DNA of 64,000 nucleotides, taken from positions 15,427-79,426 of the forward strand of contig DBYV01000055.1 in assembly GCA_002310995.1 (NCBI GenBank), given 5' to 3'. Positions 34,457 to 44,230 of this stretch are shown here, one piece after another. The position numbers and the translations under genes were made by a program. Every line of letters starts with the position of its first letter. Position 1 is the first letter of the stretch. This DNA is from a bacterium UBP6_UBA1177. Lineage in GTDB: Bacteria > UBP6 > UBA1177. The notes below the pieces were generated by a model. It ran no database searches. It saw only the letters and a program-made list of their open reading frames with translations, and was not told where the DNA came from.

Positions 34457-35707
34457 CTATCTGTCCTCCTGGAAATTGTAACCTTTCGGAACAACAACGA
34501 TCCCCTCTTCCGTTACGGTGAAACCGCGCTCCGCGTCCTTCTTAAGGTCGTAACCGATTGTAGTATCCGGTGGAATAACGACGTTTTTATCGACAATGAC
34601 ATTTTTAAGTTTGCAGTAACGCCCGATCTTGACGTTGTTGAGAATTACGCACTGGTCAAGCTGACTGTAGCTGTTTACCCTGACACCGGGCGAAAGGACC
34701 GAGCGGTTGACGCTGCCGCCGCTCACGATGCACCCTTCAGAAACAAGCGAATCGGTCGCGATCCCGAGCCTTTTGTGCTCTTTGTCGGCAAAAACGAACT
34801 TAGCCGGCGGCATATTGACTTCCGGAAAACCGAAAATCGGCCAGTGGCGGTTGTAGAGGTTGATCGCCGGCGAGACTGAAACGAGGTCCATGTGCGCCTC
34901 GAAGTAGCTTTTTATCGTTCCGACATCGCGCCAGTAAGGTTTTTCGTATTCGTTTTCATCGGGCATATAGATCGTGTTCTTGAGGAAATCGTAGACATAG
35001 ACCCGTTTGTAGGGATAAAGTGCCGGAATGACGTTTTTGCCGAAATCGTGCTCGCTCATAGGGTCTTTCGCATCGTTCGTGACAGCGTTCACTAGAACTT
35101 CACGCGAAAAAAGATAGTTTCCCATGCTGACAAGGGCGTAATCAGGTTTACCCGGAATCGGTTTAGGATTTTTCGGTTTTTCCTCGAATCCGATCATGCG
35201 GTAATCCTCGTCTATTTCGATAACTCCAAAAGCGCTCGCTTCCTTTATCGGAACGGGTAAAGCCGCAATCGTCATGTCCGCATTTTTAATGTTGTGATAT
35301 GTATACATCTGCGAAATATCCATTTTATAGATGTGGTCGCCGCTGAAAACAAAAACATTCTTCGGCGACTCGTCCCTGATAAGATTCAGATTCTGATAAA
35401 TCGCATCGGCACTGCCAAGATACCAGTTCTCACCAGTACGCATCTGAGCAGGAACTGAGTCAACATACTGGTTGAAACGTGGCGAAAGCCCCCAGTTTCT
35501 CGAAATGTGCTGAATCAAAGAATCGCTCATAAACTGCGTCAGAACCTTGATCTGCATAAAGCCGGAGTTTACGAAGTTGCTCAGAACAAAGTCGATGATA
35601 CGGTAGGAACCGCCGAACGGAACCGCCGGTTTAGCCCTGTCAGAAGTAAGCGGTGCAAGCCTTTTACCCTGACCGCCCGCAAGAATCATTACAAGTGCCT
35701 TTGACAT
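34457..35707 (-). CDS. glgC: Glucose-1-phosphate adenylyltransferase
   Basis: Makes ADP-glucose from glucose 1-phosphate and ATP for glycogen synthesis. The 416-residue protein has MILAGGQGKRLAPLT (nucleotide binding), PAVPFGGSYRIIDFVLSN, SGDHIYKMD, GFEEKP and the C-terminal left-handed beta-helix (VSEGCIVSGGSVNRSVLSPGVRV), all typical of GlgC. It heads a five-gene run (glgC, GH57, hypothetical, secreted protein, trxA) with gaps of 3, 7, 12 and 8 bases. A minus-strand TATAAT at 35761-35766 lies about 54 bases before the start. Confidence 0.96.
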   Translation of the reverse strand: MSKALVMILAGGQGKRLAPLTSDRAKPAVPFGGSYRIIDFVLSNFVNSGFMQIKVLTQFMSDSLIQHISRNWGLSPRFNQYVDSVPAQMRTGENWYLGSADAIYQNLNLIRDESPKNVFVFSGDHIYKMDISQMYTYHNIKNADMTIAALPVPIKEASAFGVIEIDEDYRMIGFEEKPKNPKPIPGKPDYALVSMGNYLFSREVLVNAVTNDAKDPMSEHDFGKNVIPALYPYKRVYVYDFLKNTIYMPDENEYEKPYWRDVGTIKSYFEAHMDLVSVSPAINLYNRHWPIFGFPEVNMPPAKFVFADKEHKRLGIATDSLVSEGCIVSGGSVNRSVLSPGVRVNSYSQLDQCVILNNVKIGRYCKLKNVIVDKNVVIPPDTTIGYDLKKDAERGFTVTEEGIVVVPKGYNFQEDR

Positions 35708-35760
35708 TTTTCCCTCCGATTTATCTGGTTAAAATCAGTAAAACGCCCCAAAAACATGGT

Positions 35761-35766
35761 ATTATA
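35761..35766 (-). promoter_or_regulatory. Likely -10 element (TATAAT) for the glgC operon
   Basis: A perfect TATAAT on the minus strand in the 136-base gap between the nucleoside transporter and glgC, 54 bases before the glgC ATG. No good -35 at the usual distance. Confidence 0.4.
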
Positions 35767-35843
35767 CTACTTTTTTTAGAAATTTCGACCTTTTATGAAA
35801 TTTATTTTTGTATAGAAAAGAGATTCGAATATCAGCCGCCGGA

Positions 35844-37037
35844 TTATATCAGTATTCCCGCTATATTGGCTGTGAGAAGGCACGCGAATGTGCCGCCGAT
35901 AAGAGCTTTTATGCCGAGAGATGCGATTTCGCTTCTTCTTTCGGGGATCATCGCGCCGATTCCGCCGAGAAGGATTGCTATAGAACCGAAGTTAGAAAAT
36001 CCGCAGAGAGCGTAAATCGATATTACTGTGCTGCGTTCAGAAAGCATTGTCACGGCATCAGCATTCATTTTTGTGAGAGAACTGTAGGCTATGAACTCGT
36101 TTAAAACGGTTTTCTGGCCGAGCAAAGTGCCTACCTGTGAGGTTTCTTCCCAGGGAACGCCCATCAGAAAGGCGAGAGGCTTGAAAATCCAGCCGAGAAT
36201 TTCTTCCATTGATGTGCCGAAAAGGGAGAAAAAGTAGTTGAACATAGCGACGAAGGCGATGAAGGAAACAAGCATCGCAACAACGTTTATCGCAAGGAAA
36301 ACCCCTTCGCTTGCTCCTCTTGCCGCGGCGTCGAGAACGTTTCTGTCGGTAACTTCGATTTTGATTCCGCTCTGGGAAACGGTCTGCGGTGTTCCGGTTT
36401 CGGGAACGAGGATTTTTGCCATGACTATTGCTGCCGGAGCGCTCATAACGCTTGCTGCAATCAGGTGTCCTGCATCAATTCCCATCTGGATGTATGCGGC
36501 TAAAACTCCGCCTGCAACTGTGGCCAAACCGCCTGTCATAAGACACATGAGCTCGCTTCTCGTCATGTTTTTGATGTAAGGTTTGACGATGAGCGGGGCT
36601 TCAGTCTGTCCGATGAAAATGTTTGCTGCCGCAGAAAGACTTTCTGCACCGCTTGTTTTAAGGAATTTTACAAAAATCCATGCGAAAATACGGACAAAAA
36701 ACTGCAAAATTCCGAAGTAGTAGAGAACTGCGAAAAGTGACGAGAAAAAGATGATCGTCGGAAGGACTGAGAGGGCGAAAGAGAACTTGTCAAGCAGACC
36801 GCCGAAGACAAAGCTGGAGCCTTCGCCTGTGAAACTTGTGACTTTCGTGAAGCATTTGTTGAGAAAATCGAAAATGGCCTTTCCCGGCGAGGTTTTGAGA
36901 ACGAAAAAAGCGAAGATAAACTGGACTAGCAGGCCGTAAATTACGAGCTTGAAATCAACTTTCTTCCTGTTCTCGCTCAGGAGCCATGCTATGAGGATGA
37001 AAACTCCGATTCCTAGCAGACTGATAAACCGATACAT
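35844..37037 (-). CDS. Concentrative nucleoside transporter (CNT/NupC family)
   Basis: ATG at 37037 follows GGAGG. The 397-residue membrane protein has the CNT features: about eight or more hydrophobic segments, the GIGVF start, the NIFIGQTEAPLIVKPYI motif (substrate region; canonical G-Q-T/S-E) and the adjacent MTRSELMCLMTGGLATVAGGV, and a C-terminal helix with GFSNFGSIAI. These proteins import nucleosides by sodium or proton symport. It lies 13 bases downstream of a ROK-family kinase, so the two are one transcript. Confidence 0.92.
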   Translation of the reverse strand: MYRFISLLGIGVFILIAWLLSENRKKVDFKLVIYGLLVQFIFAFFVLKTSPGKAIFDFLNKCFTKVTSFTGEGSSFVFGGLLDKFSFALSVLPTIIFFSSLFAVLYYFGILQFFVRIFAWIFVKFLKTSGAESLSAAANIFIGQTEAPLIVKPYIKNMTRSELMCLMTGGLATVAGGVLAAYIQMGIDAGHLIAASVMSAPAAIVMAKILVPETGTPQTVSQSGIKIEVTDRNVLDAAARGASEGVFLAINVVAMLVSFIAFVAMFNYFFSLFGTSMEEILGWIFKPLAFLMGVPWEETSQVGTLLGQKTVLNEFIAYSSLTKMNADAVTMLSERSTVISIYALCGFSNFGSIAILLGGIGAMIPERRSEIASLGIKALIGGTFACLLTANIAGILI

Positions 37038-37050
37038 TTTTCCTCCTGTT

Positions 37051-37932
37051 TTAGTCAAAAAGCAGTTCAACTGCACCGACTGCGCCTGAATCGGTGTGCA
37101 GTGCGGCCGGAACTATTTTCACGTTTTTCGCGCTGATTGAAAACGCGAGGGATGAAACTTTTTCCCTTATCGGATTCAAAATAAGGTCTCCCAACTGCGA
37201 AACTCCGCCTCCGACAACGATAATCTGCGGGTTGAGAAGAGTGGCGATATTTGCTAAAAATGTTCCGATTCCGTTAGTTAAATATTCAACGGCTTTTTTT
37301 GCGCCTGGATCATTTTTTTTAACGAGTTCAGAGAGTTGTGTTGTTGGAAGCCCTAAAAGCCTTTCTATCGCCGGGCCTGCGAACTTCTGCTCTAAAATCG
37401 AGCCGTCAAGCAGCTTCATCTGCCCGAATTCGCCTGCCGCGCCGTCAGCGCCGTGATATATTTTTCCGTCAATTATTATCGCCGCGCCGATCCCCGTGCT
37501 TACTGTGATATAAAAAACGTGCCTGAAACCTTTCGCTGCGCCGAGCCTTGTTTCGGCAAGCCCTGCGACTCTCGCGTCGTTTTCGACTTTAACCGGAACA
37601 TTCCAGCGTTCGTTGATCAGTTTCCGCACTTCGATATTTTTCCAGCCACTGAGATTGGGGCAGTCGTAAACAAGCCCTTTTTCGTGATTAACAGGGCCAG
37701 GAACGCCGATTCCTATTCCTGAAAGTCCATTCGGTAAAATATCAATTTCTTTGCACGATATTTCCAGAGATTTAACGATGTTATCCATGACAATACCGAC
37801 TCCGAGCGTTGCCTCTGTCGGGATTTTCGTCTTTGCTAAAACATTTCTTTCTTCGTCTTCGATTACTGTCAGGATTTTAGTTCCGCCGAGATCAATTCCT
37901 GCATAAAAACTTTTGTTATTTGTGTTTTTCAT
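37051..37932 (-). CDS. ROK-family sugar kinase (glucokinase-like) lacking the zinc Cys motif
   Basis: The 293-residue protein has the ASKHA ATP motif YAGIDLGGTK (11-20), GVPGPV, VENDARVAGLAE and STGIGAAII plus GAAGEFGQM, typical of ROK glucokinases. The region that in most ROK kinases carries the zinc site CxCGxxGCxE reads GEFGQMKLLDGSILEQKF and has no cysteines. The substrate is probably glucose or a related hexose, not proven. It is the first gene of a two-gene unit with the nucleoside transporter. Confidence 0.88.
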   Translation of the reverse strand: MKNTNNKSFYAGIDLGGTKILTVIEDEERNVLAKTKIPTEATLGVGIVMDNIVKSLEISCKEIDILPNGLSGIGIGVPGPVNHEKGLVYDCPNLSGWKNIEVRKLINERWNVPVKVENDARVAGLAETRLGAAKGFRHVFYITVSTGIGAAIIIDGKIYHGADGAAGEFGQMKLLDGSILEQKFAGPAIERLLGLPTTQLSELVKKNDPGAKKAVEYLTNGIGTFLANIATLLNPQIIVVGGGVSQLGDLILNPIREKVSSLAFSISAKNVKIVPAALHTDSGAVGAVELLFD

Positions 37933-38029
37933 GACTTCTCCAAAAAATCAAAACCCGTTTATTATATCCGTTTTTCAATTAAAATCCATGAGTTTACCTT
38001 ATGCCCCGTTGTATTTATTATCATCACTT

Positions 38030-38058
38030 TTGACATAATAAAAATATCGTGCTAAAAA
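38030..38058 (+). promoter_or_regulatory. Predicted sigma-70-type promoter for the phosphodiesterase/kelch lipoprotein unit
   Basis: TTGACA at 38030-38035, a 17-base spacer, and TAAAAA(T) at 38053-38058. The expected transcription start is about 38065, 16 bases before the ATG. This is the best promoter match in the window. Confidence 0.55.
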
Positions 38059-38080
38059 TAATAGTTTTGGGGTGCAGGTT

Positions 38081-38620
38081 ATGAAAATACTTGTTGTTTC
38101 CGATACTCACGGCGAAATGCCGCTGGACATGAAAAAGATTAGTTTTGACACCGTGATTCACGCTGGCGATATAGGTGACACCACATTTTTCGGTGTATTC
38201 GAATCAGCCGTCGGAGAAAAAAACTGTTACGCGGTTTTCGGCAATACCGATTTTGTCCTTTCGGGATACCTTCCGGAAAGTGTTTCGGCAGAAATCTGCG
38301 GCTTGAAATTTTTCATTGTCCATAATCTGACAGCCCCACACAGAATATTGCCGGCAAACGAAAGCGCGATAAACAAAGCTAATGCTGAAATCATAGTTTT
38401 CGGCCATACCCACACGCCTCTCGTTGAAGAGCGTGATGGCAGAATTTTTATAAATCCCGGTTCTTTGGGAAAAGTCGGGCTTACCGGTCACAGATCATTT
38501 GCGACTGCCGAAACCGACGAATCAGGCAAAATTGAAGTTAAAATTTTCGATATTGATTCAAAGGGAGCAATTATCACAAAAAAATTTAATAAAATCAACG
38601 ATTTGTTTAGGGAGATTTAG
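38081..38620 (+). CDS. YfcE/MJ0936-family metallophosphoesterase
   Basis: ATG at 38081; an earlier GTG is possible. The 179-residue cytoplasmic enzyme has the dimetal motifs of the calcineurin-like family: SDTHG (7-11), HAGDIGD, FGNTD, and later FGHTHTP and NPGS. This short form is the YfcE group of phosphodiesterases. Natural substrate unknown. It lies 3 bases upstream of a kelch-like lipoprotein gene. Confidence 0.9.
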   Translation: MKILVVSDTHGEMPLDMKKISFDTVIHAGDIGDTTFFGVFESAVGEKNCYAVFGNTDFVLSGYLPESVSAEICGLKFFIVHNLTAPHRILPANESAINKANAEIIVFGHTHTPLVEERDGRIFINPGSLGKVGLTGHRSFATAETDESGKIEVKIFDIDSKGAIITKKFNKINDLFREI

Positions 38621-38623
38621 AAA

Positions 38624-40297
38624 ATGAAAAACCTGTCATGGTTAATTTTTACAGTTTTTGCACTTTTTTGCTTTGCTTCATGCGGCGGCAATGAAAATGA
38701 CTTCTCTCAGGGAGATGAAAACGAAGGTGACAGCGTTGCCGTTTCACTCAGAGTTGCGCGTGACGCCGACAGCGGATGCACGGGAATGGAACTCGATTGC
38801 ATCACCAAGGAACTTGCGGCTATATCGTTCCAGATAAGAAACGGAAACGGCGAACCCGTTTTTCAGAAGTCTTTTACGAGAAGCGAGATGAAAAACCTCA
38901 AGGAAATCAAAGGTATAAAAAATGCAGATAATGCAACACTTATCGTTTCGGTTTTCCTCGGATCTGATATGAACTCACCGAAATGGCAAGGCAAAGCTAC
39001 AGGATTGAAATTCGAAAAGGGAAAAACTACTTCTGTAACAATTCTCCTTTATCCGCTAGCGACTCAGCCGAAAGAAATCTCAATGCCGGAAGGACTTACA
39101 ATTGCAAGATTCGGCCACAGCGCAACTGTTCTTGGTGACGGAAGAATACTTGTTGCCGGAGGATTCCCGTCATGCGGAGCAAACGGAAAATGCGTGGCAA
39201 CTGAAAGTGTTGAAATAATCGACATAGAGTCCGGAATGATTGAAAACAAAACTCTCGTAAATCTTAACGAAAAACGTGCAATGCACACAACTATAGCTTT
39301 GAACGACGGAAGCGTCCTCTTTATCGGTGGAGTTCAGGGGTTCAGCGCCACATCGCAGGAAGAAGCATTTGAAGATTTTCCGATTCTCCCCTACTCGCAA
39401 TTAAACGCCGTTAAAACAATCGAAAGATATATGCCGCCTTACCCCAAATACAATATGAAAACAAATGGTTACGGAACACCGATTGCGAATTATACCGAAA
39501 ACATTCCGGCAGATATTCCTTTCATGGCTTTCCAAAGCATTCACGCAGAAAGGATTTCAGATACACAGACAGATGTTTTCTTAGTCGGCGGAGTCGATGA
39601 AGCAGGCGTTCCCTCAAACAAAGCATACAAATTCACGATAACGGAAACTGACGGTGAGGTTTCGGTAAGCGATGCAACCGAACTTGCGGAAAGTTCCACA
39701 CCGATGATTCTTCCGGCTCTTGCATACAACAACGGTTCGATTTTTGCAGTCGGCGGAAGAAACAATTCGTCAGAATCGGCTGCATCACTCATTTCCGAGA
39801 GTGAAAGCAAAGACTTTGGAGAAAAATCAAACAACATATTTTTTACCAACAGTTTATATGCAAACGGCTCACTTTATACTTTCGGCGGCATGCCAAATGA
39901 ATCAGGGAATCTCGTAAATTCCGAGCAGAACGGTATTATAAGAAAATGGGATTTTAACGGTTCTGTCGAAGCTCCGGACAACAAACTCAGGACATGGGGA
40001 CAAAACGTAGCTTTTGCAGGTACCCTTTTCGATTCCGAAAGAAACTATCTCATTGTTGTCGGCGGAACAGACGCTGAAGATCTCTATCAGGTAATCAACG
40101 CAACCAACCTTGAACTTTTCGGCAGTTCTCCGACACACAAAATGTCAGATAAAAGAATAATGCCGCAACTCTCTGTCGCTCCAGCCGGACCAGCCGGAAT
40201 CATAGGAGACAGACCAATACTTGTCATAACTGGTGGAACAAGTGCGCTCAACAGCACAGGTTCAGTTGCAAACTCTATAAAAATCAATATCTTATAG
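38624..40297 (+). CDS. Lipoprotein with kelch-type beta-propeller repeats
   Basis: AGGGAG precedes the ATG. Lipobox FASC (Cys20) marks a lipoprotein. Residues about 40-140 form a beta-rich region (FQIRNGNGEPVFQK). From about 150 there are kelch-like blades: RFGHSATVLGDGRILVAGGF, MHTTIALNDGSVLFIGGVQG, AERISDTQTDVFLVGGVDE, LAYNNGSIFAVGGRN, LYANGSLYTFGGMP and VVGGTDAE. About six or seven repeats would close a propeller, the fold of galactose-oxidase-like proteins. Binding partner unknown. The product is 557 residues. Confidence 0.85.
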   Translation: MKNLSWLIFTVFALFCFASCGGNENDFSQGDENEGDSVAVSLRVARDADSGCTGMELDCITKELAAISFQIRNGNGEPVFQKSFTRSEMKNLKEIKGIKNADNATLIVSVFLGSDMNSPKWQGKATGLKFEKGKTTSVTILLYPLATQPKEISMPEGLTIARFGHSATVLGDGRILVAGGFPSCGANGKCVATESVEIIDIESGMIENKTLVNLNEKRAMHTTIALNDGSVLFIGGVQGFSATSQEEAFEDFPILPYSQLNAVKTIERYMPPYPKYNMKTNGYGTPIANYTENIPADIPFMAFQSIHAERISDTQTDVFLVGGVDEAGVPSNKAYKFTITETDGEVSVSDATELAESSTPMILPALAYNNGSIFAVGGRNNSSESAASLISESESKDFGEKSNNIFFTNSLYANGSLYTFGGMPNESGNLVNSEQNGIIRKWDFNGSVEAPDNKLRTWGQNVAFAGTLFDSERNYLIVVGGTDAEDLYQVINATNLELFGSSPTHKMSDKRIMPQLSVAPAGPAGIIGDRPILVITGGTSALNSTGSVANSIKINIL

Positions 40298-40374
40298 TTC
40301 ATCACCGCTTAAACTTGTTTTCCTCATTCTTATTCCTATAATTGTTCGGTTTATTTTTGAATCGGCAGGTATAT

Positions 40375-43300
40375 ATGAGAAACTTAATTCCTGATTTAAA
40401 GCAACTTGGTTACTTTGACACTACTTCTGACAAAAAATCCGGAGCAGTTGACGCTTCCGTTATGTTTGTTGACATATCGGGTTTTACAAACATGACAAGA
40501 CAGCTCATGTCGCGAGGAAGCGACGGTGCCGAAACGCTTTCGGTCTTCATGAACACGATATTCAATCCGCTTATTGAGGCAGTATATAACCAGAACGGGT
40601 TTATCCTCAACTTCGCCGGAGATGCTTTTACAGCAGTTTTCAAGGGAGATAACGGCCGGCGAGCAATAACCGCGGCTCTGAACATCCGCAAGTTTTTCAC
40701 CGAAAATCCCGCACTTTATCACCGAGGACAGGCTTTCAAAATTTCAGCTAAAGCCGGAATTTCAATCGGAAAATTCAACTGGATTGCAGCAAAAGGAGAG
40801 GAAAATCTCAGGCATTTCCTCTTTTTCGGTGATGTTGTTGACGAGGCTGCAGGAGCAGAACACCACTGCACTGCAAACGACATCTGCATAAATGACAAAG
40901 TTTTCGAGATTCTCAAAAACGATTGTGTCACTCATATAAAAGAGGATGCTTGTTTTATTGACGATCTTACTGTGCCGGCAGAAAGCGTTCCGGAGCAGGT
41001 TGAGCCTAAAATCGAAGACCTTGAGATTTTTATTCCGCACACCGTTATTGAACAGGAGATCGCCGGAGAGTTCCGCGAGGTTGTATCACTTTTCATTTCC
41101 TACATAATCGCGAACGACACTACTAAAATCGAGAATATGCTTGAATATCTGGCTAGTTACGTTCAGAAATACGGTGGCTACATCAGCGGATTCGACTTCG
41201 GCGACAAAGGTGCAACACTGCTTGCGCTTTTCGGTGCGCCTGTAAGTTACGAAGACAACCTCGAACGCGCAATCGACTGTGTTGCCGAAATCAGAAAGAA
41301 CTGCGATACAGAGCTCAGAAGCGGTATCACGCAGGGTGTTGTTTATGCCGGATTCGTCGGCAGTCCGAAACGTGCGGCATACACCGCTTTGGGCGACAAC
41401 GTAAACCTTTCTGCCAGAGTCATGATGAAAGCTCCTTACGGTGCCGACTGGATTGCAGGAAAGGCTGCCGAAAAAGCAAAAAGCGTCTTTGAACTCGAAA
41501 GCAAAGGTGATTTCGCTTTCAAAGGAATCGATGTTCCGGTAGAAGTTTTTGAAATAAAAGGGCACCTTAAAATCGAAGAGGAAATATCTTTTTCGACAGC
41601 TTTTACAGGCAGAACAGAAGAACTCAAAATACTTTTTGACACCCGCGACAAATGCCGCGAAACCGGCAGACTTCACTGCTCGACAATCTACGGTGAAGCC
41701 GGCATAGGGAAATCGCGTCTGATTTACGAAGTTAGAAAGAATTCAACTAATGATTTCAGAGTATTAACTTTAAAGACAGACACTATACTCCGTCAGTCCC
41801 TGAATATGTTCACGAACTTTTTCCAGACGCTTTTCAACCAGAATGAAAATGTTTCCGTTAACGAAAATCATGCCGCTTTCGAAAAGATGTGGACATCATT
41901 GTCGGCTGAAATCATAAATAAAAAAGAGGCTTTTGAAGCTTCGAAATCATATATCGCCGCTCTTGCCGGAATTTTCTGGGAAGGTTCTGTATACGATATT
42001 CTTGACGCTAAGAGCAGATATGAAAACACCATTTACGCAGTTTGCGATTTCTTTGCGGCAATAGCAGAAACAAGACCGCTCATGCTCGTTCTTGACGACA
42101 TGCATGCAGCAGACAGCGATTCACTCGCAATTGTCAGAGCTTTGGTAAAGGCTCTTGATGAATATCCGGTTGCTCTTTACATAATGTCAAGACTCAACGA
42201 CGACGGTACAAAACCCGAAATTCTTACTACAACAGATGACCGTTTCCACGATATTGTTATCGACAAAATGCAGAAAAGCGACATTCCGATGATGGTTAAA
42301 AACGTCCTCGGCGAAAAAGGAAACCGCGAACTCAACGACTTCGTTTTCTCGCGTACTGACGGCAACCCGTTCTTTATCGAACAGCTCGTTCTCTTCATGA
42401 AGGACAAAAAATACATCCAGAATACCGGCAAGTGCTATGCTCTCACAAGCAACAAGACCGAAGTTCCGAGCGGCGTCAACTCACTTCTTGTCAGTCGTCT
42501 TGACAGGCTTTCACAGCACTTGAAAGACCTGGTATTCCGCGCTTCCGTTCTCGGTAACAACATAGACCTTCTCGTTTTGAACGACATCGCTCAGGAGCAG
42601 GACAAAAACAACATTCCCAACCTGCTCAAAGAAGGTGTTGACGAACTTGTCTGGAACGAAGCATCTTCCCTGCTCTACTCGTTCAGACATGCTCTTCTGC
42701 GCGATGCGGCCTACTCGATGCAGCTTAAAGCGCGCCTCAAAGAGATTCACAAAAAGGTAGCAAACGCTATCGAAAAGAACTATAAGGATGAAGAAAAATT
42801 CTTTTCCACTCTCGCTTTCCACTACGAAAAAGCCGAAGATACAGAAAAAGAAATTGTATATCTTAAAAAAGCCGCTGACTATGCAAAAGCACAGTATCAC
42901 AATCAGGAAGCTGAAAAGATGTACGAAAAGCTTCTTGGTCTTCTCAAAGATGACGTAGAGATCATCAAAGTCGACCACAGTCTGGCTACTGTCTACCGAA
43001 TTGAAGGAAAATGGGATCTTACAGAAAAATTATTCAAAGAGAGCCTTGAACGTTCACAGAATATCGGAAACAAGCTCCTCATTGCTACAAGTATGAAGGA
43101 ACTTGCCAACATGATGCTTCAGAAAGGGCGTTACGATGAGGCAAACCCGCTCCTCGATGAAGCCGAAACATTTTATAACGAACTCAATGACATCAAAGGC
43201 AAATGCGATGTTGAAGGTTTCCGCGGACTTATTCACTACTACAAAGGTGAACTTGATGATGCGGTCGAGCACTTCACCGAGAAACTCCGTCTTGCCGAAA

Positions 43301-44172
43301 TTATTGACGACAAATCTGCAAAAGCACTTTCCTACAGATATATGGGCGGTGTTGCATACTACCGCGGCGACTATCAGAAAGCCCTGCAACACTACAAAAA
43401 CCAGTTGAAAATTTCGAAAGAGATCGAAAACCTGCTTGACATTGCAGTTGCAGACAACAATATAGGTCTCGTCTACTCATACATCAATGACTTCAAAAAC
43501 GCTGCAAAGTTCTATCGTAGAGCGCTTGAAACCTATAAAAAAGTCGGCATCAAGCAGTATATATGCTACACCTCGAACAATCTGGGAGAGCTTAAATATT
43601 GGATCGGCGAATACGACGAAGCCAAATCGCTTATCGAAGATCAGCTTGCTATCGCTACTGAACTCGGAATCCGCCGCCATGTCGCCCTTGCACACCTCAT
43701 TCTGGGTAACATTGCGAAAAAAGAAGGAAATTTTGACAAATCAGAGGAGCACTACCTTCAGGCGATATCCATAGCAAAAGAGCTCAACGCCAGCAACATC
43801 CTGTGTGAATTCATGTTTGAATACGCCGACCTTCTTTTCCGCACAAAAAAATACGACAAGGCATTCGAACTTAGCTTGGAAGCAGGAAAAATCATTGAAG
43901 AAGTCGACCGCAATGATCTGCAGTTCAAGAACAGGCTTTTCCAGTGCAAACTGACATCTTTAAAAGATCCGGAGAAAGCTGTAAAAATGATTAAAGATAT
44001 GATGACAGATGATCTTGAAGGCGAAAGCCTTGCTGCTGTCAACGTAGGTCTATTCAATCTGACTCATGAAGAACAATACCGAGACAAAGCAATCAAAGTA
44101 ATCAGCTCCCTTTACGAAACAGCTCCGAAAATACTCTACAAAGAAACTCTGGAGTATTTGAGAACAAAATAA
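40375..44172 (+). CDS. sAC-like class III nucleotidyl cyclase with AAA-type ATPase and TPR domains
   Basis: The 1265-residue cytoplasmic protein has two cyclase domains (about 25-215 and 232-395), an ATPase with Walker A GEAGIGKS (440-447) and Walker B LMLVLDDMH, then TPR repeats from about 830 to the end (AEKMYEKLL, EANPLLDEAETFY, KALQHYKNQLKISKEI, and others). The first domain has metal Asp33 (VDISGFT) and Asp83 (AGDAF) but has DEAAG where the transition-state Asn and Arg belong. The second lacks the first metal Asp (SLFISYI) but has NLSAR (Asn344, Arg348). This is the layout of mammalian soluble adenylyl cyclase. Probably a cAMP-forming or related cyclase; nucleotide specificity is unassigned. 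ATG at 40375 is preceded by GGCAGG. Confidence 0.9.
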   Translation: MRNLIPDLKQLGYFDTTSDKKSGAVDASVMFVDISGFTNMTRQLMSRGSDGAETLSVFMNTIFNPLIEAVYNQNGFILNFAGDAFTAVFKGDNGRRAITAALNIRKFFTENPALYHRGQAFKISAKAGISIGKFNWIAAKGEENLRHFLFFGDVVDEAAGAEHHCTANDICINDKVFEILKNDCVTHIKEDACFIDDLTVPAESVPEQVEPKIEDLEIFIPHTVIEQEIAGEFREVVSLFISYIIANDTTKIENMLEYLASYVQKYGGYISGFDFGDKGATLLALFGAPVSYEDNLERAIDCVAEIRKNCDTELRSGITQGVVYAGFVGSPKRAAYTALGDNVNLSARVMMKAPYGADWIAGKAAEKAKSVFELESKGDFAFKGIDVPVEVFEIKGHLKIEEEISFSTAFTGRTEELKILFDTRDKCRETGRLHCSTIYGEAGIGKSRLIYEVRKNSTNDFRVLTLKTDTILRQSLNMFTNFFQTLFNQNENVSVNENHAAFEKMWTSLSAEIINKKEAFEASKSYIAALAGIFWEGSVYDILDAKSRYENTIYAVCDFFAAIAETRPLMLVLDDMHAADSDSLAIVRALVKALDEYPVALYIMSRLNDDGTKPEILTTTDDRFHDIVIDKMQKSDIPMMVKNVLGEKGNRELNDFVFSRTDGNPFFIEQLVLFMKDKKYIQNTGKCYALTSNKTEVPSGVNSLLVSRLDRLSQHLKDLVFRASVLGNNIDLLVLNDIAQEQDKNNIPNLLKEGVDELVWNEASSLLYSFRHALLRDAAYSMQLKARLKEIHKKVANAIEKNYKDEEKFFSTLAFHYEKAEDTEKEIVYLKKAADYAKAQYHNQEAEKMYEKLLGLLKDDVEIIKVDHSLATVYRIEGKWDLTEKLFKESLERSQNIGNKLLIATSMKELANMMLQKGRYDEANPLLDEAETFYNELNDIKGKCDVEGFRGLIHYYKGELDDAVEHFTEKLRLAEIIDDKSAKALSYRYMGGVAYYRGDYQKALQHYKNQLKISKEIENLLDIAVADNNIGLVYSYINDFKNAAKFYRRALETYKKVGIKQYICYTSNNLGELKYWIGEYDEAKSLIEDQLAIATELGIRRHVALAHLILGNIAKKEGNFDKSEEHYLQAISIAKELNASNILCEFMFEYADLLFRTKKYDKAFELSLEAGKIIEEVDRNDLQFKNRLFQCKLTSLKDPEKAVKMIKDMMTDDLEGESLAAVNVGLFNLTHEEQYRDKAIKVISSLYETAPKILYKETLEYLRTK

Positions 44173-44202
44173 GCTACACAGCTGATTTCATTAAACAAAC
44201 AT

Positions 44203-44230
44203 GGTACGAATCTATACAGCCGTACTTTTT
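44203..44230 (+). terminator. Weak hairpin plus T run after the cyclase gene
   Basis: GTACG ... CGTAC with a 12-base loop is followed by six T residues in the gap between convergent genes. The stem is short, so this is a weak terminator at best. Confidence 0.35.
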
